From assembly GCF_018687475.1 (NCBI RefSeq), contig NZ_CP061292.1:372001-436000 (forward strand): a stretch of 64,000 bases of DNA, read 5' to 3'. Shown here one piece after another: positions 47,186 through 56,540 of the stretch. Each line of letters starts with the position of its first letter. The stretch's first letter is position 1. The notes beneath the pieces were generated by a model. The model was not told where the DNA came from and ran no database searches. It worked only from the letters and a program-made list of their open reading frames with translations. Source of the stretch: Polynucleobacter sp. MWH-UH24A (lineage in GTDB: Bacteria; Pseudomonadota; Gammaproteobacteria; Burkholderiales; Burkholderiaceae). The translations under genes and the position numbers were made by a program.

Positions 47186-47872
47186 TTATTCCAAGGCAAT
47201 TCGAATGCTAGCCGCACTGGCAAAAGGGGCTAAAAATAATGCGATGGCAAGCATGGCACCAAGTAAAGAAAAATGGGCGGCAACCCCAAGTCCACTTTGG
47301 TAGGATTCCACTGCCCCAGCTCCAAAAATTAGGACAGGACTCACGAGCGGCAAAATAATCAAGGCTAATAAGGTTCCGCCGCCACGACTCGCTAACGTTA
47401 ATCCGGCGCCGATCGAGCCAATTAGACTAAGTAGTGGGGTTCCAAGTAGTAGCGAAATAAATAGCACGCCAACCGTATCCATGGGTAAATTAAATTGCAA
47501 AGCAAGGATTGGTGAAATCAGGGCCAGTAATAAGCCACTACTTATCCAATGTGCAATCGTTTTAGCAAGGACAACGAGCGGCAAAGGTAGGGCGGTTAAT
47601 GCAATTTGATCTAGAGAGCCATCCATAAAGTCTTCAGAAAATATCTTATGAAGCGATAACATTGCAGCTAAAAGAGCAGCAATCCAAAGCATACCGGGTG
47701 CAATTTGCATCAACAGATTTTGTTCGGGCCCAATACCTAAGGGAAAGAGGCTGGCAACGACGGCAAAAAAGATCAGCACTGCCAGGCTATCGCTTTTGCG
47801 CCTCAGCGCAAGTCGTAGATCGCGAGCAATCACACCTTGGAAAATTTTGAATCCAGAAGCGTTTGCACTCAT
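47186..47872 (-). CDS. ccmB: Haem exporter membrane protein CcmB
   Basis: A 228-residue ABC permease with six spans, partner of CcmA. It begins with a cytosolic RDLRLALRRKSDSLAVLIFFAVVASLFPLGIGPEQ block, has LASMLSLHKIFSEDFMDGSLDQ-type loop (here MLSLHKIFSEDF) and ends in hydrophobic spans with ASIRIALE. Its start overlaps the ccmA stop by 4 bases. Confidence 0.93.
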   Translation of the reverse strand: MSANASGFKIFQGVIARDLRLALRRKSDSLAVLIFFAVVASLFPLGIGPEQNLLMQIAPGMLWIAALLAAMLSLHKIFSEDFMDGSLDQIALTALPLPLVVLAKTIAHWISSGLLLALISPILALQFNLPMDTVGVLFISLLLGTPLLSLIGSIGAGLTLASRGGGTLLALIILPLVSPVLIFGAGAVESYQSGLGVAAHFSLLGAMLAIALFLAPFASAASIRIALE

Positions 47873-48501
47873 AGCTCTAACCGAATCACACGAGCATTGT
47901 CATCGATTTGTAGATCTTGATGGCTGCTGAGCGCCACGATTCCTCCACGATTGACATGGTTGATGAGTAGGTTTTGTAGCGCACGATTTGCATCACGATC
48001 CAAGGCGTTAAACGGTTCATCTAAAATCCAAATTGATTTCGGCTGAGGAAGAAGTAAGCGACTGAGGGCGATGCGTTGCTTTTGGCCTTGGGATAGAGTT
48101 CGAATAAAGCGATGGGCCTGGCGATCCAAACCCGCTTCGCGAAGAGCGTTCATCGCCTCTTCATTGGAGATTGATTGGCCACCAAGTAGTGCCAACGACA
48201 TGAGATTCTCAATGGCACTGAAGTCTGCTTTTAAGGCTGGAATATGCCCAAGATAAATCAGTTCACCATGAAATTGATCGCGATCTTCGGTGATTGGATC
48301 GGATCCCCAAAACACTTTGCCCGCATGTGGTGTGAGTAGACCACAAAGAATGCGCAGAAGACTAGACTTACCAGAGCCGTTATCCCCAGAGATACGAAGA
48401 ATGGATCCGGGGTTGATTTCAAGGTTTAACTCTTCAAATAAGGTGCGATCCCCTCGCACGCATGTAATGGACTCGAGTCGTAAGGATTTAGACATGCGCA
48501 T
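47869..48501 (-). CDS. ccmA: Haem exporter ATP-binding protein CcmA
   Basis: An ABC ATPase of 210 residues. Walker A is GDNGSGKSSLLRIL, the signature LSQGQKQRIALSRLLL and Walker B IWILDEPFNALD, with the switch His in LSSHQDL. It powers CcmABCD to free haem-loaded CcmE. ATG at 48501 directly follows the stop of the M23 peptidase gene (TGA-ATG); ATG at 48495 is an alternative. Confidence 0.94.
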   Translation of the reverse strand: MRMSKSLRLESITCVRGDRTLFEELNLEINPGSILRISGDNGSGKSSLLRILCGLLTPHAGKVFWGSDPITEDRDQFHGELIYLGHIPALKADFSAIENLMSLALLGGQSISNEEAMNALREAGLDRQAHRFIRTLSQGQKQRIALSRLLLPQPKSIWILDEPFNALDRDANRALQNLLINHVNRGGIVALSSHQDLQIDDNARVIRLEL

Positions 48502-49941
48502 TCATTCTTTGGGGATACTACCCAACATTAACAGTTGTTTGGTGAACGAGCCACTGTCACTTGGGCGCATGGTCCATAAATCCAGTTGAATTTTTGGGTT
48601 GTAGGGATCAACATAAATGCCATTTTTTCGTAATTCATAATGCAAGTGTGGGCCAGTGGAGCGACCAGTAGAGCCAACGTAACCAATCTCCATTCCCCGC
48701 CGTATATCGTTACCAACAACTAATTCATTATTGTAATTACTCAAGTGAGCGTAATAGGTGCGATAGTTACCGGGATGGTCAATGATGATCAGTTTCCCGT
48801 ACGCTCCGCTGTATCCCAGAAAAGCTACTTTGCCATTAGCTACACTAAATACCGGCGTGCCTGTTGGAGCTGCATAGTCAATTCCCATATGGGTTCGATA
48901 GCGACGGTCTTTGCTTTGGGCTTGCGGATTATTGGGATTGGTTCGAGAGCGAATCGGAACTTGCCCAACTCCCCGCGAGATTCGTCGATAGCTTAAGGGA
49001 TTAGTCCAAAAGCTGCGTTCGATGGAGTCGCCGTTGGCAGTAAAGAATGATCCCGGAATATCATCACGATTTAACCAAAAGGCATCAGCTAGTACTTGAT
49101 TCGTTGCCAGATCAAGAATCTCAATCGCCCAAATTTGTGCCCAGCGATCCCGAGTACCAAAATCAACGATGACACGCACTTGCTTAGGACTATTTTCTAA
49201 CGAGGCAGAGTCATCCGGATAGAGTTGCTTTACGATCGAATTGAGTTCCCAGGCAAGCTCAACGGGTAATTTATCCCCTAAACGCTGGGGGTCATACAGA
49301 ACCTCTTGCAACGGAATAAATAGCTCTGTCCAGAATTGCATCTGGGTCGCCAAGTTTTCTTCTTGAACTAAGTACCCCCCAAACCCGGAAGAGGTAAAAG
49401 TCAAAATCTGCGATTTCTCATTACGGTTTGGCCCATTCATGATACTGAGCGACTCGAGGCGACCCCGTTTTCCAAAAGCAACGACGTAGGGAGTGCACGA
49501 ACCACTCGCTGAGTCGAAGAACCGTACCGTTTGATTCTTGAAGTACTCCAAGAATTCAGGATCGTTGATTCCAATCCGACTTGGAAGGTTGCTTTCTCGA
49601 AACCCTCGTTTCATGCAACCACGTTGCACCTGAAAATCGGGGGCTGCATCAAATTGACTGTATTCCTCGGTACCGGGATCAGTTAGTAGTTGACTTTGAT
49701 CTGCAACGGATTTGCTTTGCAAGCCAGAGCCACTATTGGCTGCTTTACTCGGCAGGCGTTGATTTACCTGAATTCCTTTTTGGGGGGCAACTGTTTTTTT
49801 ATTCGTTGGATTAGGTTTGGTCGTTTGATTTGATTGAGGCAGAGCAAGTTGACTGCATAGCAATAGGCTAATTCCAAAACATACTTTGCTCCAAAGAGCC
49901 AAAGATCGAACACAAAATCGAGAGTTATGGGTTTGATGCAC
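48502..49941 (-). CDS. Periplasmic M23-family metallopeptidase
   Basis: A 479-residue exported protein. The signal segment is within the first 35 residues (WSKVCFGISLLLCSQLALPQS). A Lys/Pro/Thr/Asn-rich linker follows to about residue 85. The C-terminal LytM/M23 domain has the zinc-binding pair of motifs: HMGIDYAAPTGTPVF and HLHYE at the end of GYVGSTGRSTGPHLHYEL. Such enzymes cut peptidoglycan cross-links or regulate other hydrolases. It heads the ccm operon, its TGA touching the ccmA ATG, a curious pairing. Confidence 0.9.
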   Translation of the reverse strand: MHQTHNSRFCVRSLALWSKVCFGISLLLCSQLALPQSNQTTKPNPTNKKTVAPQKGIQVNQRLPSKAANSGSGLQSKSVADQSQLLTDPGTEEYSQFDAAPDFQVQRGCMKRGFRESNLPSRIGINDPEFLEYFKNQTVRFFDSASGSCTPYVVAFGKRGRLESLSIMNGPNRNEKSQILTFTSSGFGGYLVQEENLATQMQFWTELFIPLQEVLYDPQRLGDKLPVELAWELNSIVKQLYPDDSASLENSPKQVRVIVDFGTRDRWAQIWAIEILDLATNQVLADAFWLNRDDIPGSFFTANGDSIERSFWTNPLSYRRISRGVGQVPIRSRTNPNNPQAQSKDRRYRTHMGIDYAAPTGTPVFSVANGKVAFLGYSGAYGKLIIIDHPGNYRTYYAHLSNYNNELVVGNDIRRGMEIGYVGSTGRSTGPHLHYELRKNGIYVDPYNPKIQLDLWTMRPSDSGSFTKQLLMLGSIPKE

Positions 49942-50055
49942 AGCCTAATTATCCAATATCAAGCGAAGTCACCGACGCATTTATGCCGTAGTGCAGCATT
50001 TTTATATCCAGAAACTAGGTATGATCAGATATTGACCTTCTGGGAGCGGTAGTCG

Positions 50056-50313
50056 ATGCAAGCCGTGATGATTCGTTTGATGACCGCCGCCTGCCTATTA
50101 AGCGTACCGCTTTCGCAGCCATGGGCGAAGAGTTGCTCTGAACAACTGGCGTCACAAGATACCTCTCGCCCTCGATCAAAGACCGTGAGCTATGACGATT
50201 GTGTTAAGCAAGCCCGCATGGATTGCGAGCGTACCGCCCGCGATCGTAAATTAATCGATGTGGCCAAAGAGAGTTTTATGAAACGGTGTCTAGCTGAATC
50301 CATCGGCAAATAA
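50056..50313 (+). CDS. Small exported Cys-containing protein, unknown
   Basis: An 85-residue protein with a signal peptide (MIRLMTAACLLSVPLSQPWAKS). The mature part has four cysteines: C26 right after cleavage, then YDDCVKQARMDCERTARDRK and FMKRCLAES. The Cys spacing and FMKRCL end recall short periplasmic PsiF-like repeats, but this is a weak likeness. It lies 46 bases before the enolase-superfamily gene. Function is unknown. Confidence 0.6.
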   Translation: MQAVMIRLMTAACLLSVPLSQPWAKSCSEQLASQDTSRPRSKTVSYDDCVKQARMDCERTARDRKLIDVAKESFMKRCLAESIGK

Positions 50314-50359
50314 TCGCTACAATCGTTTTCTTTGATTGGTTAACCAAGAAGAGGAAAAA

Positions 50360-51493
50360 ATGCCGATTATTGAATCCGTTCAAGTGGCTAGCGTGCCCGT
50401 TCCCCTCGATGTTGTCACATCGTTTGCAACACGAACCGTGAGTGAGCGTCATTACTGCATCGTCAAAGTACGTAGTAAAGATGGTCATGAAGGAGTGGGT
50501 TTTTGCTATGTTGGTTCAGCTGCAGGGAGTATCGCTAAAGTTGCCGTTGAGCAACTATTGGCTCCGAAACTAATTGGACAAAATAGCCATCGTAGCGAAG
50601 GTCTCTGGTCTGAGATGTATGCCGAATCAATTTTGCAGGGCCGTTCAGGTGCTGTCATGCGAGGCATCTCAATTTTGGATACTGCGATTTGGGATCTTAA
50701 TGCGCGATCGGTGGGCCTCCCCCTGCATCAATACTTGGGATGCGTGGTAGATGATCGTGTTCCTGCCTATGCCAGCGGAGGGTATTACTTGGAAGGTAAA
50801 ACCCCTGCAAAATTAGGTAAAGAGATGGAAGCGTTTGTAAAGCTTGGCTTTAAGGCGGTGAAGATGAAAGTCGGTCGCCTATCCCCTCGCGAGGAGGAGG
50901 CTCGAGTCAAAGCAGCTCGCAGTGCAGTCGGTGACGATGTCCTCTTAACGCTCGATGCTAATAATGCGTGGCGCGATTTGCCAACCGCGATGGAGTACGT
51001 ACGCCGCTTCGAGAAATACAACCCCTATTGGCTAGAGGAACCATTTTCCCCCGATGCCATCGATTTGCATGCTCGCTTAGCAAAAAATACGTCGATTACG
51101 ATCGCTACTGGCGAAATCGAAGTGGGTCGTTGGCGCTTTCGTGAACTGGTTGATGCCGGTGGCGCAACCATCTTGCAGGCAGATGCGGCAGTCTGTGGCG
51201 GTATTAGTGAATTCAGACGGATTGCTGCCTATGCCGATTCCAAAGGGATTACGGTTTGCCCGCACTGGTTCCATGATCTCCATGCCCCTTTAGTTGCAGC
51301 AACACCCAATGCCCGCTTTGTGGAGTTTTTTCCAGACAATCAAGTTTTAAACTTTAGACGCCTCATCAATAAGCAGTTGGCATTTAAGAATGGCGATCTC
51401 ATCTTACATAAAACACCAGGCTTAGGATTTGAGTTTGATGAAACGGCGGTGAAGAAATACGCCGGCAAATCAGCTTGGGCAAAAATCACATAA
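50360..51493 (+). CDS. Mandelate racemase/muconate lactonizing enzyme family protein (probable acid-sugar dehydratase)
   Basis: An enolase-superfamily enzyme of 377 residues in the mandelate racemase subgroup. K168-M-K170 is the KxK base motif. Metal ligands are D199 (TLDANN), E226 (WLEEP) and E252 (ATGEIE). D275 (LQADAAVCGG) and H302 (CPHWFHDLHAPLVAATP) give the His-Asp dyad, aligned by eye with mandelate racemase. Most relatives with this layout dehydrate aldonates or aldarates. The start is ATG 50360, 6-7 bases after AAGAGG, not the upstream TTG. It converges on the TAXI-TRAP genes, consistent with a shared pathway. Confidence 0.85.
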   Translation: MPIIESVQVASVPVPLDVVTSFATRTVSERHYCIVKVRSKDGHEGVGFCYVGSAAGSIAKVAVEQLLAPKLIGQNSHRSEGLWSEMYAESILQGRSGAVMRGISILDTAIWDLNARSVGLPLHQYLGCVVDDRVPAYASGGYYLEGKTPAKLGKEMEAFVKLGFKAVKMKVGRLSPREEEARVKAARSAVGDDVLLTLDANNAWRDLPTAMEYVRRFEKYNPYWLEEPFSPDAIDLHARLAKNTSITIATGEIEVGRWRFRELVDAGGATILQADAAVCGGISEFRRIAAYADSKGITVCPHWFHDLHAPLVAATPNARFVEFFPDNQVLNFRRLINKQLAFKNGDLILHKTPGLGFEFDETAVKKYAGKSAWAKIT

Positions 51494-51514
51494 CAAGATT
51501 AAAACTAGAATTAA

Positions 51515-51543
51515 AAAAAGCCGCTTGATGAAAGCGGCTTTTT
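51515..51543. terminator. Bidirectional intrinsic terminator
   Basis: AAAAAGCCGCTT (51515-51526) pairs with AAGCGGCTTTTT (51532-51543), a perfect 12-bp stem with loop GATGA, and is rich in A before and T after. It serves the mandelate-racemase-like gene and the convergent TRAP permease gene. Confidence 0.88.
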
Positions 51544-51555
51544 GTTCATGCAGTT

Positions 51556-53571
51556 CTATGCACTCTCTTTGGGTTTGGCCCTAAAGTATTTAAAGAACTG
51601 CAGAACTAATACTAAGCCAAAACCAGCAAAACCAATCATGTCGGCAGTTGGTGAGGTATAGGCGAGTGCCACACCAGAAACAATCATCAGGGTGCGCTCA
51701 AGGAGATTGGTCTTCTCAATAAACCAACCTTGTAAACCACCAGCAAGTGCAACAATACCAACGATGGCAGTTAGTGTTGACCAAACAATCTCCATCCAAT
51801 TCGCCTGAGCCAGTGCAGTGGTGGATCCCATGAGCAGCAAGCTCACACCTGATTTGTCAAGGACAAACATAAACGGCACCAAAATCGCAGGTGCTACGTA
51901 TTTCCAACTTTGCAAGGTTGTTTTGTATGGATTGCCCTTACAAATCGCTGCCGCTGCAAATGGAGATAAGGCGGTTGGCGGTGAGACCTCGGATAACACG
52001 GCGTAGTAAAAAATAAACATATGCGCTGCAAATGCTGGGACGCCTAAGTTGATGAGTGCAGGTGCTGCAATTACCGCACAGATGATGTATGAAGCGGTTA
52101 CTGGAACAGCAAGACCGACAATCCAGACAATAAAGGCGGTAAAAATAGCGGTGAGTAATAGAGAGCCCCCAGCGTACTGGATCACAATGGAGCTGAACTT
52201 TAATCCTAAACCCGTCAAAACCACCGTACCAACAATAAGACCCGCACCAGCACAGGTTGCCGCAATGGCTAAAACGCCGGTTGAGCCTGAGGCGAGCGCC
52301 TTTGTGAAATTTGACTCATAGAGTCCTTTGAGGATGGGTTGTTTACCCATGAACCAATCATATGGAATGATGGCCGTATCTCTACGCAGCATGCTAGTTA
52401 ATGCAGAAATAATCGTTGCCCAAAGCACAGACATGACTGGCGTAAAACCCATCGCCATAAAAAGAACAATCGATATTAACGAGAAGAAATGAAACCAGTA
52501 TTTTTTGCTGAGTGACCATGCACTTTCCACGGCCGCAAAATGCATCGCTTTCATGCCGTATTTACGAACATCGATTTCCACCATCGTAAAGAGTCCGAGG
52601 TAAAACAAAATAGTCGGAATGATTGACATCAATAAGACGTCTAAATACGAGATCTTTAAAAAGTCAGCAATTAAGAAGGCGGCCGCCCCTAATACCGGTG
52701 GGGAAATAATCGCACCCAAGCCCCCTGCAGCCAAAAGCCCTCCTGCGGCATTTTTCTCGTAACCGACTTTGTTAAGCATGGGGGCGGCGACAGAGCCCAC
52801 GGTGACGGTGGTGGCTACACCCGAGCCAGAGGGGCCGCCGAGTAAAAACGAAGAGAGAACAATTGTGCGTCCCACGCCGGATGATTTGCCACCCATGGCG
52901 GCAAACGAGAAGTCAATAAAAAACTTACCCGCACCCGTAAATTGCAGGAATGCCCCAAAGATCGTAAACAGAATAATGAGTGTGGCAGATACGTCAACGG
53001 CAGTGCCATAGATGCCCTCAAGGGTCATATACATAAACCCAACCAAACGATCAACTGAATAGCCTTTATGGGTCCATGGAGCTGGTAGTGAGTCACCAAA
53101 TAATGCGTAGAGTAAGAATAAAACGGTGACGGTAAGCAAGATCATTCCATTGGTTCTACGGACGGCCTCTAAGATTAATAGGATGAGGGCTGAACCAAAA
53201 AGGACATCGGTTGGGTTGGGTGCGGTATTGCGATCACCAAAGTCATCCCCCCCTGAAATTGCGTAATACGCAATCGCAATCGACGCAAGCGCAAAAATAA
53301 TATCCCACCACATTAAGCGATTCTTATAACGCGCCATCAGAGGGAAACTTAAGAAAACTAGAAAAAGAACAAAGCTAACATGAACGGTTCGCAATACCTG
53401 AGTTGGAACAATCGAGTAGGCGGCATACAAATGGAACAGGGACATGCCAACTGCGACTAGGGTCAAAAAGATTGCAAACATCCCTTTGTAGTTATTGGAG
53501 TCGCCCTCTTCTTGTTTAATCAGCGCGTCTAATTTTTCTTGGGTTGCGCTATCGATTGCACTTTGGCTCAT
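51556..53571 (-). CDS. TRAP transporter fused permease (TAXI-type, 4TM+12TM)
   Basis: A 671-residue membrane protein in which the small and large TRAP subunits are fused, as usual for TAXI systems. The first ~170 residues form the small-subunit-like part. The rest is DctM-like: TAVDVSATLIILFTIFGAFLQFTGAGKFF, SGSGVATTVTVGSVAAPMLNKVGYEKNAAGGLLAAGGLGAIISPPVLGAAAF and VSPPTALSPFAAAAICKGNP. Transport is driven by an ion gradient with the TAXI binding protein encoded just upstream. A hairpin lies between the two genes. Confidence 0.93.
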   Translation of the reverse strand: MSQSAIDSATQEKLDALIKQEEGDSNNYKGMFAIFLTLVAVGMSLFHLYAAYSIVPTQVLRTVHVSFVLFLVFLSFPLMARYKNRLMWWDIIFALASIAIAYYAISGGDDFGDRNTAPNPTDVLFGSALILLILEAVRRTNGMILLTVTVLFLLYALFGDSLPAPWTHKGYSVDRLVGFMYMTLEGIYGTAVDVSATLIILFTIFGAFLQFTGAGKFFIDFSFAAMGGKSSGVGRTIVLSSFLLGGPSGSGVATTVTVGSVAAPMLNKVGYEKNAAGGLLAAGGLGAIISPPVLGAAAFLIADFLKISYLDVLLMSIIPTILFYLGLFTMVEIDVRKYGMKAMHFAAVESAWSLSKKYWFHFFSLISIVLFMAMGFTPVMSVLWATIISALTSMLRRDTAIIPYDWFMGKQPILKGLYESNFTKALASGSTGVLAIAATCAGAGLIVGTVVLTGLGLKFSSIVIQYAGGSLLLTAIFTAFIVWIVGLAVPVTASYIICAVIAAPALINLGVPAFAAHMFIFYYAVLSEVSPPTALSPFAAAAICKGNPYKTTLQSWKYVAPAILVPFMFVLDKSGVSLLLMGSTTALAQANWMEIVWSTLTAIVGIVALAGGLQGWFIEKTNLLERTLMIVSGVALAYTSPTADMIGFAGFGLVLVLQFFKYFRAKPKESA

Positions 53572-53591
53572 GATGTTGGTCTCTATTGAAA

Positions 53592-53613
53592 AATGGCCGC
53601 ATCAGCGGCCATT
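53592..53613 (-). terminator. Hairpin between TAXI binding protein and permease genes
   Basis: AATGGCCGC (53592-53600) and GCGGCCATT (53605-53613) form a perfect 9-bp stem with a 4-base loop. Read on the minus strand it is followed by TTTTC. It likely acts as a partial terminator or RNA stabiliser, so the binding protein is made in excess of the permease. Confidence 0.65.
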
Positions 53614-53634
53614 CAAATAAATCGATGAATCGAA

Positions 53635-54585
53635 TTAATTTACTTTAATGTTTTTCTCTTTGAAATACTTTAGGGCACCTGGGTGAAATGGTACCGGCGT
53701 TGCTGCAGATTTCTGACCTTCAGGGGTTACATTGATGTACTCGTAATGCGAGCGGACCAAGTCGATCTTGTTATCAAACACCGCCTTGACAATGTCATAG
53801 GCTTCTTTTTCAGACATCTTTGAGCTAGTAACCAAAATATTAGCTACAGAGATTACATTGTTGTCTTTATCCATGCCTTTGTAAGTGGTCTTTGGAATCA
53901 CGTCCTTAAAGTACAGGTTGCCGTATTTCTTGTTCATGGCATCCACCTCTTTAGAGTGATCAATCATCACAATCTTAGTACCAGGCGTATTGGCCAAGTC
54001 TGTGACTGCAGCAGTTGGTAAACCGCCCACCCAAAAGAATGCGTCAATCTTGCGGTCTTTCACAGCATTAACAGACTCTGCCACACCAAGACGCTCGCGT
54101 CTCATATCTTTGTCTTTATCAAGACCGGCAGCTTCAATGACACGAAAAGCCATTACTTCGGTTGCGCTTCCTGGACTTCCAGTACTTACCCGCTTCCCTT
54201 TTAAGTCTTGCATCGTTTTAATACCCGATGCCTCGGTGGTCACAATATGCATCCGGTTGGGGTAGAGGACTAATAAAGTGCTTAAATCAACCTTCTTGCC
54301 AGAAAACTTGCCTTGACCGGTTTGCGCATCCTTGGCCGCATCCGCCATGGAGAAGCCGATGTAAGGCTTACCCGTACCGATGAGATTGAGGTTATCGACC
54401 GAGCCGCCAGTCACCTCGGCAGTTGCAGACATGCCAGGTACTTTTTTGGACAGCACGGCTGCTAAACCGCCACCCATGGGGTAATAAACACCACCAGTAC
54501 CGCCAGTCGCTACGGAAAGATTTTGTGCTTGGACGCTGCCCCAAAGCAGTGCAATGCACAGTGGCAACAATTTAAGTAATTTCAT
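53635..54585 (-). CDS. TAXI-family TRAP transporter solute-binding protein
   Basis: A 316-residue periplasmic binding protein. The signal peptide is MKLLKLLPLCIALLWGSVQAQ. The mature part begins NLSVATGGTGGVYYPMGGGLA, the TAXI hallmark, then [34 protein letters not shown] and DAFFWVGGLPTAAVTDLA. ATG at 54585 is chosen because GGAGA lies 8 bases before it. The ligand is unknown; TAXI members bind glutamate, 2-oxoglutarate and other carboxylates, and the gene context suggests a sugar acid. Confidence 0.92.
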   Translation of the reverse strand: MKLLKLLPLCIALLWGSVQAQNLSVATGGTGGVYYPMGGGLAAVLSKKVPGMSATAEVTGGSVDNLNLIGTGKPYIGFSMADAAKDAQTGQGKFSGKKVDLSTLLVLYPNRMHIVTTEASGIKTMQDLKGKRVSTGSPGSATEVMAFRVIEAAGLDKDKDMRRERLGVAESVNAVKDRKIDAFFWVGGLPTAAVTDLANTPGTKIVMIDHSKEVDAMNKKYGNLYFKDVIPKTTYKGMDKDNNVISVANILVTSSKMSEKEAYDIVKAVFDNKIDLVRSHYEYINVTPEGQKSAATPVPFHPGALKYFKEKNIKVN

Positions 54586-54608
54586 GAAGTTATCTCCTGG
54601 GATCATTA

Positions 54609-54636
54609 TTTATAGTTACAACAGACTATAAGTCTA
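54609..54636 (-). promoter_or_regulatory. Candidate promoter with overlapping dyad before the TAXI binding protein
   Basis: Read on the minus strand, TAGACT (54636-54631) and TATAAA (54614-54609) are 16 bp apart. The 13-bp inverted repeat AGACT-ATA-AGTCT at 54623-54635 covers the -35 box. This is where a repressor or activator of the transporter could bind. Confidence 0.45.
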
Positions 54637-54652
54637 TACCAATTTAATTGGG

Positions 54653-55573
54653 CTAAAGCCCTTCCATTTGGAAGTTAATTTTCCCCAAGTCGCCCACTAA
54701 TTTGGCTTGTTGTTCTGCGGTTAGGGATTGAAGGGGTGGCCTTACGCGAAGCCAATCCGAATCACCGCTATAGTGAGCAACGGCCGCTTTCATGCCAGGG
54801 ATCATTGGAAACTGGGCAAAAATGGCCCGCACGGCTGAGAGGGATTCTTGTAAGGCATCGGCATCTGGCTCTTGCCAACGTTTGGCAAGTTGGGCAATCG
54901 CTTTTGGATTCACGTTGGCAGTGGCCGAGATGCAACCGACACCCCCGGCTTTCAAGGTGCGTAGTAGAAATACTTCACTGCCTGCATAGACCCGAAATCC
55001 TGAACCCGCTAAAGCCTTAATGACTGATTCGGTATATGGCCAATCTCCCGAACTGTCTTTCATTCCAATGACGGTGTTGGGGTAAGTCTTCACTAAGCGC
55101 TCCAATAAAGGGAGGCTCAGACCAATTTTAGTTACCGGAGGAATGTTGTAGACATAAATTTTTAACATCGCATCGGCAACTTTCTCGATGACCTCTGCAT
55201 AAAACGCGAATAAGCCATCGTCAGAGATGTCTTTGTAATAAAAGGGGGGTAGCATCAAAACCCCAGCACATCCTGCGTTCACAGCGGCACGCGTCATCGT
55301 GACCGCATCGTCGACTGAGCAGGCGCCGGTGCCGGGCATTACATTCTTGGGGTTTAGTCCACCGTCAATTAATTCTTCCAGCACTGTCATCTTTTGGCGC
55401 GCCGACATTGAATTTGCTTCTGAGTTGGTTCCAAATACTGCCTGACCTACTCCGTGACTTTGCAACCATTGGCACTGGCGAAGAAGTTTTTTGGCATTGG
55501 GACTTCCATCCGCGTTGAATGGTGTTAGTACCGGGGATAAAACGGCAGAAAAACTTGATGGGTGAACAGGCAT
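54653..55573 (-). CDS. DapA/NAL-family aldolase or dehydratase
   Basis: A class I Schiff-base enzyme of 306 residues in the dihydrodipicolinate synthase/N-acetylneuraminate lyase superfamily. GTNSEANSMS is the carboxylate-binding loop, KIYVYNIPPVTK holds the catalytic Tyr, and VIGMKDSSGDW the Schiff-base Lys (near residue 165). In such clusters members act as 2-keto-3-deoxy-sugar-acid aldolases or dehydratases rather than in lysine synthesis. The start at 55573 (MPVHPSSF) follows GGAG by 7 bases. It lies 12 bases after the hydroxyacid dehydrogenase stop. Confidence 0.87.
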   Translation of the reverse strand: MPVHPSSFSAVLSPVLTPFNADGSPNAKKLLRQCQWLQSHGVGQAVFGTNSEANSMSARQKMTVLEELIDGGLNPKNVMPGTGACSVDDAVTMTRAAVNAGCAGVLMLPPFYYKDISDDGLFAFYAEVIEKVADAMLKIYVYNIPPVTKIGLSLPLLERLVKTYPNTVIGMKDSSGDWPYTESVIKALAGSGFRVYAGSEVFLLRTLKAGGVGCISATANVNPKAIAQLAKRWQEPDADALQESLSAVRAIFAQFPMIPGMKAAVAHYSGDSDWLRVRPPLQSLTAEQQAKLVGDLGKINFQMEGL

Positions 55574-55585
55574 CGCAATCTCCAA

Positions 55586-56515
55586 TTACATGGCAATAGG
55601 GGTTGGTAAGGGGCGTTGATTAAAAAAAGCATCTAAATTATCGATCGCCAAGTTGGTCATCGCTTGGCGTGTTTCTTGGGTGGCACTGCCAATATGCGGT
55701 GTGAGCAACACATTAGAGAGCTCTAAGAACTGGGGATCCAGATTTGGCTCGTTCTCAAATACGTCCAAGGCAGCTCCAGCAATGATTTGGTTTTGCAAGG
55801 CAAATAGCAGATCCGATTCATTGACGACACTACCGCGAGCAACATTGATCAAATAGGACGAGGGACCTAAAGCATCGAGTACCTCTTTATGAATCATGCG
55901 TTCAGTTTCTTTGCCACCAGGACAGCACAGGATCAACACATCACTCCATTTTGCCAGCTCGACTAAGGAAGAAATGTAGGGGTAGGGTAGATGCTTGTCG
56001 CGTGGACCATGGTAAGCAATCTTTACCTTAAAAGCCTTAAGGCGATCTGCCAGCTCTTGACCAATTCTGCCCATGCCCACAATACCGATTGTTTTGCCTG
56101 CCAAGGAGGTTGTAAACGGAAATGCTCCATTGACCCAATGTTTTTTGCTAACAAATTCATGCGCCCTAGGAATTTGGCGTAGCAGGGCAAATAGCATACC
56201 GATTGTGAGTTCACATACTGCATCGTTGAGCACCCCTGGAGTGTTCGATGCCATGATTCCCTTTTGTTTTAAATAATCAAGCGGGAGATTGTCGTATCCA
56301 ACTCCACAGCAGGCAATCATTTTGACCTGTGGTAATTGATCTAAAAGAGCGGGGGCAATGGGATAGCTTGGTCTTGTTAATATGGCCTGAACATCCCTTT
56401 GAGGGATTGATCCCTTGGGGTCAGGCATCATCACTGGCGTTAGGCGCCGCAAGACCTCATCTTGCATGATTTCAGGGAAAAATCCCACTTGTAATACGCT
56501 ATTGACTGGAATCAT
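55586..56515 (-). CDS. D-2-hydroxyacid dehydrogenase
   Basis: A 309-residue NAD(P)-dependent dehydrogenase. The dinucleotide motif is GKTIGIVGMGRIGQELADRL (GxGxxG). Catalytic residues are Arg in NVARGSVVNE, Glu in DVFENEPN and His in LLTPHIGSATQETR. Related enzymes reduce glyoxylate, hydroxypyruvate or 2-keto-gluconate. It opens the minus-strand operon with the DapA-like and TAXI-TRAP genes, divergent from the IlvD-like gene. A TAGAAT -10 box at 56527-56522 would give a nearly leaderless message. Confidence 0.88.
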   Translation of the reverse strand: MIPVNSVLQVGFFPEIMQDEVLRRLTPVMMPDPKGSIPQRDVQAILTRPSYPIAPALLDQLPQVKMIACCGVGYDNLPLDYLKQKGIMASNTPGVLNDAVCELTIGMLFALLRQIPRAHEFVSKKHWVNGAFPFTTSLAGKTIGIVGMGRIGQELADRLKAFKVKIAYHGPRDKHLPYPYISSLVELAKWSDVLILCCPGGKETERMIHKEVLDALGPSSYLINVARGSVVNESDLLFALQNQIIAGAALDVFENEPNLDPQFLELSNVLLTPHIGSATQETRQAMTNLAIDNLDAFFNQRPLPTPIAM

Positions 56516-56540
56516 GTCTCGATTCTATTTTTATTGGAAT

